Source: Plazaster borealis | Taxonomy: Eukaryota; Echinodermata; Asteroidea; Forcipulatida; Labidiasteridae | Assembly (NCBI GenBank): GCA_021014325.1 | Contig: CM037459.1 | Span: 16,890,501 to 16,954,500, forward strand | Reading direction: 5' to 3' | Length of the DNA stretch: 64,000 nucleotides | Part shown: positions 24,101 to 36,100 of the stretch, one piece after another | Position numbering within the stretch: the first letter of the stretch is position 1 | Layout: each line of letters opens with the position of its first letter | Program-made: the position numbers and the translations under genes | Notes under the pieces: model-generated | Databases searched by the model: none | What the model was told of the DNA's origin: nothing | The model's input: only the letters and a program-made list of their open reading frames with translations

Positions 24101-27100
24101 AAAAGGTCAGAGTTTAAATATGTATTGTATAGCATTCAGGGTGTAGCTCGACCAAGTTTAGTTGTGGGCTCTAAATCCAAATTTGTCACCAATGGTGAGC
24201 GTAGGAAGTAGGGCGTGGCGATTCACAGCCAGGGTCAGTGGGGGCCAACTAGGGCCTCCTGGTGGATTGGGGGTTGCCCCAGAGCTTCTTGATTTTAGGG
24301 TTTTTATGGAGTAAAACTCAGTATTCTGAAGCACTATTTTAGGTTGGAAAAATGATAAAGACAACATTCGGTACACAAAAAGAAATTGCAATTCATTCAT
24401 TCATTCAGTCGATGCAGAGCATCGGATGATGGCCCTCCAAACACGTTGGTCTCTTATTGCTGTACGCAGCTCCTCCCGTTGCAGGCCAGAGTCCCGGCAC
24501 AAGGTGTCCACATAGGTGGTTTGTGGTCTGCCACGAGAACAGTGTCCCTGAGTAGGGGCCCATAGCACCAGCCTGCTCACTGCCAGCTTAGCCATCTTGT
24601 CCTAATCTTAATGCTAACTCTTGGTAGTCCACCGTAGAGCTCCTGGTTTGTGATATGCCTCTCCCAGTGTATCTGTTTTATACAACAAAGCATTCTTGTG
24701 TAGCAGCCGTCCAGTCTCTTCTCTAGACGACCGAAATTGCAATGCTATAAAGTCATAGAGCAAGGACCATGGTATAATAATCATCACATGATAAATGGTG
24801 AATGTTGATTTGATATGTTGAACGATCATGTGTTTTTTTTTATCTGGGGAGGGGTTTCTGTATAAAATGGAAAGATCAGCCATAGATCGAAATTTAAAAT
24901 CCTCAAAATCCTGCTATTTACCAACCAAAACAAATAAATTCCCATGCAGTAAAGATGATAAATTGTACACTGGGTTTATTAAAAAACATAGGGGTCCTGG
25001 TCCTGCCAAGCCCACAAATCAATTTATTGAGACAATCTACTATAACCAGAAATGCCCCACAAGCGAGCAGTTCCAGACTTTCTCAGTACCCTTATGTAAG
25101 TGTCAGTTGATTACATCTAAACTAAAGCTAGAAATATTTACCAGGGCCAGTGGAAGTCTGAAGATGCCCGAGGCCAAGTAAAGAGAAAATGCCCTAAGTG
25201 GAAAATAAAAATGGGTGTTTTATAACAAATCTATTTCACCACAAATAAAAAGGCGTAAACAAATAATAAAAAAAAAAAAACCTGTTACAAGGGCCAGCAT
25301 TGTTTATCCTGGCGTGAAGTGGTTAAAGGTCAAAAGAGGGTAGTTCTTTGGTCCTTAATGTTCACTGTGCGTACACATCTTTCCGCTTGAATTGTTTCAT
25401 CATGGTTTTACCTCCAAGATGGCTGCAGGATGAGGTCAGTGCATAAGGTCTATATATTGAAAGCTGTTCATTTTCAACCCTTCATTCTTCTCTTACGATA
25501 GGCTAAGAATGAGTTCTTTACAGACAGCACGTTGTGGGAGATGTGTCATAGACTGCTTTCACAGTACTTTCTACTAACTCAAGAGGTGAGCTGCCTGAAT
25601 TTTAGGACATTATTGGTCCTACATGTAGTTGAAAAATCTTGGACCCTTAAACATTTGTAGGAATACCTGTATTTATAATTTAGTCAAGTTTTGCGTGCAT
25701 GAAACTGCAATCACACCACTGGTAACATATTATTTCATACTTTAACCATTGGTATGTTGCACATTTAAGTAGAAGAAGTGGTAGAAAACTGACTTGAAAC
25801 CAAGGATTGTCATGGCTTATGAGTGGTCTAGTGCACTGGACCTAAGCTCTGGTGTTGTCACAGTTAGGTTCAAGTCCAGGTTATTGCACTTGTGTCCTTG
25901 GGTGAGACACTAGAAACCATAAAAATGCTTCATTCTTCCATTGTGATGGAAAGTCGTGATGCATGTAACAGAACCAATAAACTTATTGTTAAGAGAAGGG
26001 GGATCAGGGATCAAGATGTATTTCTGGCATGGTCTGGCAGCATCATTTGAAACCTCATCTTTTTCAAGGTTTTGTCATAAAATCATCTTTCAGCAATCCT
26101 AATCTCTTTACCTCTGATAGTTGGCCCCCCGGAGTGTAATTTATGACAGCCGTGGCACACTATGAAATGAAATCATAATCCAGACAAGGAAGATTTACAA
26201 TATTTGTGAACTGCTTTAAAGATGTATTTCTTTTGAGACATGATGGTTAAAGGTAAAACATGAGGATTGTTTAATTTATTTTTGTCAGGATTTAGAGATG
26301 TGGGAGAGCGACCCTGAAGGTTTTACCATTGATGAAGGAGGGGAGTCCTGGAAATTCACCTTGAGGGTGAGTGTTTATAAAGAGCACTTTGAAATAAAAT
26401 GAGAGCCAGATGAATGCATAGACCACACCGCTTTATAAGCCACATAAAAAAGCAGTAAGTCCGCATTGCATACTGCAAAAAGATGTTTGTTTTACATGTT
26501 TTACCTCTTTCTAAATAATTAATGAGGGGAGGCCATTCAATTAAATTCACCAAAATATTCAAACATTTGCAAAGATTGGGAGTATATTTTATCAGTCGGT
26601 ATTGTTTGAAATTTATTGAATTTTGATCGTCAAATTTGGTTTCAAAACTAAACAAATTCAACACTATTAGACTAACATTACAGGAAAGTTCCATTCATGA
26701 AAAAGGTCAGAATAACACATCCTTTTCCTCTTTACCAACTCACACCTGTTATCTACATGTTCTTTTCCAAACAGTAGAATCAAGAACAAGCCAGTATTGC
26801 TGCTGACTGCCCCAGGCAGATTGACTGCCCCAGGCAGACTGACTGCCCCAGGCATTAAATATAATGACACAAGTAATGACAATGTAAACACACTCACTCA
26901 CTCACTCACTCACTCAAAAGGATGTATAGTTCCCGGGGTTTGGTGGCCAAACTCGGAAATTCTTGAATGGAGCTTTCCCATAATGCGATGTTTCCCAAGT
27001 ACATTCTCACACAGGCCAACTCTTCCAATATGGGAAAGATAAGTTCATGTTTTTTTAATAGAATATTGTTGGTATTGCGCCTAATTTTTTGTTGTCTAAT

Positions 27101-30100
27101 CAGGGTGCAAATTTTGTTAACGCTATTTAGAAACCTTGTCTGTAATACCATGGAGGTAGGATTTACTTGTCGGGTAATACCCAGAAAACTAGGATATGTG
27201 TTAGTGCGAGTATGATTAGTTATTTGATGCTCAAAACAACAATAAGAAAATTTGACAAGGTGAATTCCCTAAAGAATCTCTTTGTGTGGACTCTGATTGT
27301 ATTATCAGTATTTTAACATATCCTGATTTAATCTGAATGACCTGATCTTGTTTTATTTGAAAATGTGATATAGTAGGCCAGCCAAAGTGTGATATTACAC
27401 TTTGGATGGCATAGTTTGTTAATGGCTGGCATCTATGCTAGATGTATGGATCAGGGGCTCAGGAAGACGATGAGGGTGGATGCCAAGCTTGATTTTGAAT
27501 TTTAAGGCCATTTAGAGGTCAAAAGGTCAAATGAGGTCAAAAATCAATATTTTCAAAATTTGTATCAAATTTAACCACATTTGATAGATCTATCCATAAA
27601 ATGTATTTTTAACTTCATGTTGATGTGACAAACCTATGTAATTAACGGATAAACTTTGACCTTGTACACAAATGTATAGCAAAACAAAACGTAAAAGTAT
27701 GATTTTCTTGAAAAGTGTATATCTTGAGTATAGCAAAATTGTTTGCACTCCCCATCTCAATGGTGTATATATTTGTTTCAAACAACTTGTTTTTGAAAGG
27801 TCAATATACCCAGGCAGTTTTTGAGGAAAAAAAATAATTCAAATACCACCTTCATGTGAGGTCATTTTGAGGTCAAAAATTTCAAATAAGGTCAAAATTG
27901 TGCATTTTTGAATTTTTCACCAAATTTTACCCCAAGTGGTAGAGCTATCCATAAAATCTAGTTTCATCATCATATTGACATGCCAAGTCGGTGAAATTAT
28001 AAGTTAATCTTTTGTCTTGTACACAAATGTATAGTAAAATTAAATCTAACAGTGCGATTTTGTCAAAAAGTGCATATCTTGAGCATAAGAAAGTTGTTTG
28101 CACTTCCTATCCCAACACTGCATATAATTGTTTTAAAAAAACTTTTTTTTGAAAGGTCAATATACCCAGGCAGTTAAAAAAAAAAAAAAAAAAAATTATC
28201 AAACTTTCTTATGTGGTAAAATGAATCAAGAAGGTATGCTATTCACGCAGTTAGTTTGACATAGTTTTATAGTTTAACATTTGCATCCTTATGAAACTAG
28301 CTCATATATCAAGCATCTGAGATAGGGGTAGTCCAGACAGCTTCCATCAGGTAACCTCACTCTTTCCTTTAAGCTGTTGTGTGTCTGTGTCAATGGGAGA
28401 TGAGACGTCCATGTATTCCTGGTCGCATGCTGTGTGAAGTTCCAGTTCAAAGACTTTCTTTTTCCAATGGTCATGTAGGAGGCTGTGTCGCATCATGTAA
28501 GAGCATGGAAGCTGAGCAGGTAATCCCTCACAGGTTGTGCAAAGTCTCTCAGATACTGCATGTATCGGGTAACATTTGCACTTCTTTCCAAACTTATGAC
28601 GCTTTTGAACACATTAAGTTCACCAGAAGTGACATTTCTCCACCTGCAAATCACTCTTTTACATCCTTCATTGACTGCCTCTATGCATTGAGCATCAACC
28701 TGGTGTCAGCCTGCTAAGGTTTCCTCAAATCGTCATCTCTCCTCGAGTACCATGGCATCCGTAACATCAAAGAACCCCCGCCTGTTACTATTCCTCATCT
28801 TTCCAGTATAGACCCCTTGCCCTTCTCTACGAAGACGTCTGACAAGAACTTGAGATCAGCTTTGTTCAAGGCATTAAATTTGCCCATACCTGTAGGAGTG
28901 GGACCTGGGTCTATCGATGAACTTTCGAATTGGCTTTTTCTTTCCCATTCTCTTTGACCGTGTCAATGCCTTGATGGAACCATCTCCAATCTAGCGATCA
29001 AATACCACGTCAAGCCTTGTTGTATTATCTCCAAAGTGTTATGTCACACTATTTACGAAAAGACAAGCGTATAATATAGTCACCAAATGTCGGACACATG
29101 AGGGTTTCCAAGACCCTGTCGGCACACCATGTCTTCATGTTAGCATGTTGGTATATTTGTGGCTGTGGTCAGCCCAGCCATTAAGATGTGGATCAGATCT
29201 GCCTTTGGTGTTGAGTTCATCTCTCCTCCAGATATGGCGAGAGACCGTGGGACTGGCGGAGAAAGCTTCCTACTGGAGAATACTCAAGTACTTCCAGTGG
29301 CAGCATTGAGCAATTGTTGCAGTAACATTCTGTCATAATAGATGTTAAATTTGCATTGGGGATAAAGAATATTGATTTTGGTTTTTTACCCATACACCGA
29401 TGTGTGTTAGCACTGTATACTCAGTACCTTCCCGAGTCCTGTGAAAAAATTCACAGGCATATTACTCGGTGGGATTCGAACCCACGACCCTTGCAATTCT
29501 AGAGCAGTGCCACCAACATTCTGTCAGTTTTGATAATCTTCTGTACCGTACATTTTGTTTGGTTGAAACATTTGTATTGTGCACAGTTTTTGAGCAATGT
29601 CTTTTTCAGGGCATCACTAAAACCAACACGTTGCTTCCAGTTGGTCATCACATACTGCTTTCAACTGGTGCAATGTCTTTGGTTGTCAAAGATACCAGTG
29701 GTATCTCTCTAACATCATGATCAAAGTTGCTGTGGTCATAGATGATTGGGACATGGCAGCATTGCTGAAAAAGCTTTCAGATGGGGGATCAAGAGTATCT
29801 GGGTGTCTTTATGAGTCCTAGATCTCCATCTCCACCATCTCAATGTAATGAGACCACAGTCGGAAGTTTGGATTTCCAGAGTGCTTGTCTAAGTTGAATT
29901 TGTTTATGAGCTGATGACCATTGTCACTCCTTAGAAAATCTGACAGCTGGCCTACTGCTTCGGAGAGTTCTGCCGTGTGATTGCCGCCCCTCTATTTGAA
30001 CTGCTTAACCACACTTTGGGCAAGTTTATCAACTTCCACATCTTTTTGTTTAAACTAATTTCAACCAACCAAGATTCAAGGACAGAAATGTGCCACAGAG

Positions 30101-33100
30101 CCTGCAGGTCAGTTGATGTCCTCAATTAACAGCGCAAAAGTAGGCTTTGCCTTGAAGCATGGGCTCAGTCATATTGGCTGCATAAACACCCGCCTCTGTC
30201 CACAAGTAATCAAGCCCAGCACTTTCCATGTGCTGGCCAATAGCCTTCAGAAAGTTGAAGCAGACGTGTAGTCCTCCCTTGAGAAAAATTAAATTCTCAA
30301 ACTTTGGACTTGCCCGTATCAGTTCATTTCCTCTGCTGTGTAGTGGCCGGACTACTGTGATGATGGTATGTTTCTGATCTGTGTTATGTCCACAAAGTGA
30401 TTGATCATGAGAGTGTCATTGTCGTCTGCTAATGCCTGAAGAGTCCCTACTGTTGTCACAGGAGGGTCAACTATACCAGTGGCTTCATTGGATGCTCCCC
30501 CATGCAGGAACAAAACGACCCTCTCCAGCATGATGACACTATACCCATTCAAATCTTCGGCCCATGCCTGTGGCCTTCTTTAGTATTCTCACTCTAACCA
30601 TGGAGGTATGCTCTTTACAGATGATGTGAGAATTCTTTCATCAAAGAAACTGGGCAAAAAGTATGTCCAGCTGTAGTGGTTTTGGAGTGCCTGGTAGCTA
30701 GCTCTGGAGTTAGCTTTGATGGCACTCCAGATAAGAAAGATCACTGCACGATACCCCATACCCCCATCGTAGCTACAATAGGATAAAACAACATTTTACT
30801 GCAAAAAGAATGTTCAACATTGTTAATTCACTAATGACAGTTGAGTCTTTTGACTGTGTACTTGGAAAGATTGAAAGTACAAATAACTTTGATATCAGAC
30901 ATACAGTTTTTGAGCACCATGTCAAACTATAAAACTGCTATATCAAACTAATTGTATGAACAGCATACGCGTTTCTTGTTTCAATTTACCACTTCAGAAG
31001 GTGTAATATGAAGCTTTTTTTTAAATGAAAACTGCCATGGTATATTTACCTTTCAAAAAAAGTTTTTAAAACATTTATATGCAGTGTTGGGATAGGGTGT
31101 GCAATCAAATTTGGTATGCTCAAGATATGCACTTTATTAGAAAATCGCACCTTTAGATTTAATTTTACCATACATTTGTGCACAAAACAAAAGATTAACT
31201 CATAATTTCACAGACTTGGCATGTCATTATGATGATGAAAATAGGTTTATGGATAGATCTGCCACCGGGGGTCAAATTTGGTGAAAAATTCAAAAATGCA
31301 AAATTTTGACCTTATTTGAAATTTTTGACCTCAAAATGACTTTACATGAAGGTGGTACTTGAATTATTTTTTTTTCTCAAAAACTGCCTGGGTAAATTGA
31401 CCTTTCAAAAACAAGTTGTTTGAAACAAATATATGCACCATTAAGATGGGGAGTGCAAACAATTTTGGTATACTCAAGATATACACTTTTCAAGAAAATC
31501 ATACTTTTACATTTTGCTTTGCTATACATTTGTGTACAAGGTCAAAGTTTATCCGTTAATTACATACGTTTGTCACATCAACATGAAGTTAAAAATACAT
31601 TTTATGGATAGATCTATCAAATGTGGTTAAATTTAATACAAAATTTGAAAATATTGATTTTTGACCTTATTTGACCTTTTGACCTCTAAATGACCTTAAA
31701 ATTTAAAATCAAGCTTGGCATCCACCCTAATCGTCTTCCTGAGCCCATGATCCATACATTTAGCATGGATGCCAGCCATTAACAAACTATGCCGTGGAAT
31801 TTTTTTCTAGAGCACTTTTTCAAGTTTGGCTGGTCTACTAATATGCATTTAGCATTTAGCATGTAGCATAAAAATTTTGTGTCTTTGGCCAGACACCACA
31901 GGCTGTGCAAACACCCTAATATTTCATAAGCAGCCAAATGGAGATTGAGTAAAAATGCTTTCAGGTTGTCTGTGTGTGTGGGTGGTTGACATGGTAAGTC
32001 ATCAATTGTGGCAAACTCGACAGCCAGATGATGTGTTGACTTGCTCGGATGGTTCTGTGTGGACAAAAGGCACTGGAGTCAATAAATAAAAGAATTCTTT
32101 ACAGGGATAGTAATCCCTTATTCCAGACCTTTGTTTCTTTGTTTGACATACAAGGGTTTTGATAGACGGAATGGCTGCTTCAATTGTTTCCATTGTTCTC
32201 AGCACCAAGATTAGTGTAAGATTCCAGTGTGCCATAGGCGATAATCGACGGCTGAGTCCAGCAAAAAAAACACTTGTAAACCCTTATAAGGTGCTACATA
32301 AATTGGTCTCATAACACAAAAATATGTGTACTACATTATATTTTATAGTAAAAAAATACAGCCTCCATGCAAGAATTATCAATGGAAAAGTGTAAATCCC
32401 AGTGCTAGACCACCATTTTACTTAGTTTCATCATGATTTCATTGACAACATTAATATTTCACATTTTTAAATTCTTCAACGGAAATAATCCAGAAGGAAG
32501 GCCCTCTATATCAGGATATGTTACACAGGAATCTTCCCATGCAAAAGCTAGCGTATCGGGGCGATACGCAAGAAGTGCGTGCCGATACTCAAGAATTTTG
32601 GCCGATACGCAAAAAAAATCGGCCAATTCGGAAAAAATAAAATACAATTATATTAAAATTACGGTAGTTTAAAAAAAAACATGAAAAGAAAGCCATATAG
32701 AATGTTCCAAATTGCACAGTAGGGCTTTGAAAACCAAGAAAAACACCAAGAAAACATTCCGAGGACTTTGTTTCAATTCAGCGCGCTTCGGCCAAACATC
32801 CCAAAATTATGGCCAATTTTGGCCAAAGTTTTGAAAAAACCTGGGGAGAACACTGTCACAAGTTACAAGGATGCTGTCCTATATGCTGAACTCATATTTA
32901 AATAGCCACTGTTTCCACAGTACATGTGTGCATGTACAATGAGAGAAAATCACACGGACAAATCAAGTTTATTTCACAGTATTCTTAATTACAAATTTCC
33001 GTGATAAATTTATTATAATTAATTTGCTGGTTGTTTGCTTGGGTTTAAATCACCACAATATTATACACAAGGATTGCTAAGAACTATTATTCTCGAGATT

Positions 33101-36100
33101 ATCTCAACTTTTTGAGTCTGGAGGAAGTTGGTGTGGAACCCTGGTGTGGAACCATGGTGTGGAACCCTGGTGTGGAACCCTGGTGTGGAACCCTGATGTG
33201 GAACCCTGGTGTGGAACCATGGTGTGAAACCCTGGTGTGGAACCCTGGTGTGGATCCAAGGTGTGGAACCCTGGTGTAGAACCATGGTGTGGAACCCTGG
33301 TGTGGAACCCTGGTGTGGAACCCTGGTGTTGAACCATGGTGCGGAACCATGGTGTGGAACCCTGATGTGGAACCCTGGTGTGGAACCCTTGTGTGGAACC
33401 ATGGTGTAGAACCCTGGTGTAGAACCATGGTGTGGAACCCTGGTGTGGAACCATGGTGTTGAACCCTGGTGTGGATCCAAGGTGTGGAACCCTGGTGTGG
33501 AACCCTGGTGTTGAACCATGGTGTGGAACCCTTGTGTGGAACCCTGATGTGGAACCCTGGTGTGGAACCCTGGTGTGGAACCATGGTGTAGAACCCTGGT
33601 GTAGAACCATGGTGTGGAACCCTGGTGTAGAACCCTGGTGTGGAACCCTGGTGTGGAACGCTGGTGTGGAACCATGGTGTGGAACCCTGGTGTAGAACCA
33701 TGGTGTGGAACCCTGGTGTGGAACCCTGGTGTGGAACCATGGTGTTGAACCCTGGTGTGGAACCCTGGTGTGGAACTTTGGTGTGGAACCATGGTGTGGA
33801 ACCCTGGTGTGGAACCCTGGTGTGGAACCCTGGTGTGGAACCCTGGTGTAGAACCCTGGTGTAGAACCATGGTGTGGAACCCTGGTGTGGAACCCTGGTG
33901 TGGAACCCTGGTGTGGAACCCTGGTGTGGAACGCTGGTGTGGAACCATGGTGTTGAACCCGGGTGTGGAACCATGGTGTTGAACCCTGGTGTGGAACCCT
34001 GGTGTGGAACTTTGGTGTGGAACCATGATGTGGAACCCTGGTGTGGAACCCTGGTGTGGTACCCTGGTGTGGAACCCCGGTGTGGAACCCTGGTGTGGAA
34101 CCCTTGTGTGGAACCGTGGTATGGAACCCTGGTGTGGAACCACGGTGTGGAACCATTCTGTGGTGTGTTTCTCTTTGCCAATCTAGCTCTATAGATTCAC
34201 TTAAATGATTAAAAGTCCTATGAATAGGAAATTGTTTCCAGTTTAAACTAGAAAACATGCACTTATTAACCTGTCAATTCAATTTTTTTTTCTAAATTTA
34301 TTGGAGTTTTATATCACAACAAAAATATAAAAACTAAAATTAGGGGTCAAACCCACGCCCCTAAAAGGGGACAATTCACAATGTAAACGTGGCACGTGGC
34401 GATCAATACGAGTTGATGTGATACAACGTGAAAACATAGGTACCTTTATGTGCTAAGTTATGCTGGACAAATCACTTGATATTTGGCTTTTGTTTATGGA
34501 AAATGCTGTTAAGGTGTAATGTTGCTGCACAGCTTTGTACAGATCCATGGCATTTACCAGTCATTTCAACCAAACCCTACATGTCACGGCCGTCCCTACC
34601 CTGGAAACTGGGAATGTGTTTTGAATTGTGTGCAAAGGATTCACAGGGGAATTATGTTTGATTTCATGGGGAATGTTCAATTGGTTCATTTAAAAAAAAT
34701 GGCTTTGTGTTATTTCTTTGCTTGAGTTCTTGGAGTTTGATTTCTTTTTCTTTAAGTTCTGAAGTGTAACCTCGCTTCAGAAATTGTTATGATGATTTGA
34801 ACTTGGGGTTTGTGTTGGCTTGCCACTATTCTGTGGATGTTGCTGAGGATGTATTTTTAGCGCTTCGTGGTTGGTAGTTTGGAAAAGCTATATTTACATG
34901 AGTATTAAAGCAACTATCGGCTTAGTGTGTTGTTCAGCAAGGTATGCTACTTCTTTGATACTTTGATGTTTGCATTCAGTTAAGAATGTTGTCAGCTCAG
35001 CATTATAACCTTTAAAATAAATGTTCCGACATACATGCACGCGGGGAATCTATCCATCTAAAAAGTAAGTTGTCTAGACATACTGCGAATTGCAGTGCGG
35101 TTTCGCCTCGATCAGGTTCTGGTTTTACAGTGTGAAATCTTTCTTGGGAACTTTACTCTGATAGATGGACATTTCTGTATTGCTTCTTTTTGACTCTTGT
35201 AATTAATTACACCATCAAATGGTAACCCGTGCAAGATCAATGGTGTGAGAAACAACCTTTTGGAGAAGTGTTTGTAAGAGTTCACAAAAAAACCTTTGCC
35301 CAAAACTGAGTCAATACAACCTTGTTATTTGAACATGACAAAACTTTAACCTTTTTTGGCATTATTTTACAGCCATGTACGGAAGTATTGTTCTTAGCAA
35401 TGTTCCATGCTTACAGAGATGTCTTCACAAAAGTTCTCCTTCAGATGGTGCAAAGTGTCCAAGGTATGTACACAATTTATTAGAGGGCCAATTCTGAAGG
35501 TGTATTTGGATGTAAAACACTAGTCTTGAGACATTGCGGACAGCAGTTGATCAACACACAAATGGTTTGATTCATGAGGAGTGAAAGAGCAGTGACATAA
35601 TCATTTTTATACTAACATCAAACATTTATTTGCCAGTACTCAGTCCCTAAACTTGAACACTATTCACATAAATTGTGATCAGCTCTGCCAGTGGAATTTC
35701 ATAATTCTGCTATAGACCTTATGCATATGACCTCATTTGAGCAGGGCGCCCTAGCCTAGAGGTCAAAAGGAGGTTGTTCATTGGCCAATCCTGTGCGCCG
35801 TGCGTACAAATCTTTGCATTTCCATTGTTTCATCACCGGTTTACCTCTAAGGTGGCAGCTTAATGATGTCAAGGGTCTATTCCAACTCTCTGATGTACAT
35901 AAGTCCTGTTCGAGGGAGCATGTACTGTCTATTTCCATATGAGTAGTAATACACTATGAATACACTATGACATAATACATGTATGTATAAATATTACCGC
36001 AATGCAATTATTACGATGGTAAGATTTTACAAGGAAAACTGGCCAGTCCTGTACACTGTGTAGATCCATCCTCCACAGGATACAATATTGCAGGCTGGCA

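Larger units (their letters stand above)
27371..31840 (-). mobile_element. 4.5-kb element with about 0.9-kb terminal inverted repeats
   Basis: The ends are inverted copies: TAGTAGGCCAGCCAAA at left and the complement of TAGTAGACCAGCCAAAC at right. The TIRs cover 27371-28280 and 30919-31840 and look roughly 85-90% identical by eye after the first few dozen bases. ATA directly flanks each side, a possible 3-bp target duplication. Each TIR itself contains two copies of a roughly 355-bp sub-repeat (marker CAATATACCCAGGCAGTT at 27803 and 28160). The 2.6-kb core carries a decayed - strand ORF and a younger SINE. It sits in IPO11 intron 9. Confidence 0.8.

Noticed and set aside
33061..34258. Three overlapping - strand frames of 360-384 codons rich in His, Thr, Pro and Gly
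   Set aside because: They come from the 13-bp minisatellite; frame-independent openness shows there is no coding selection.
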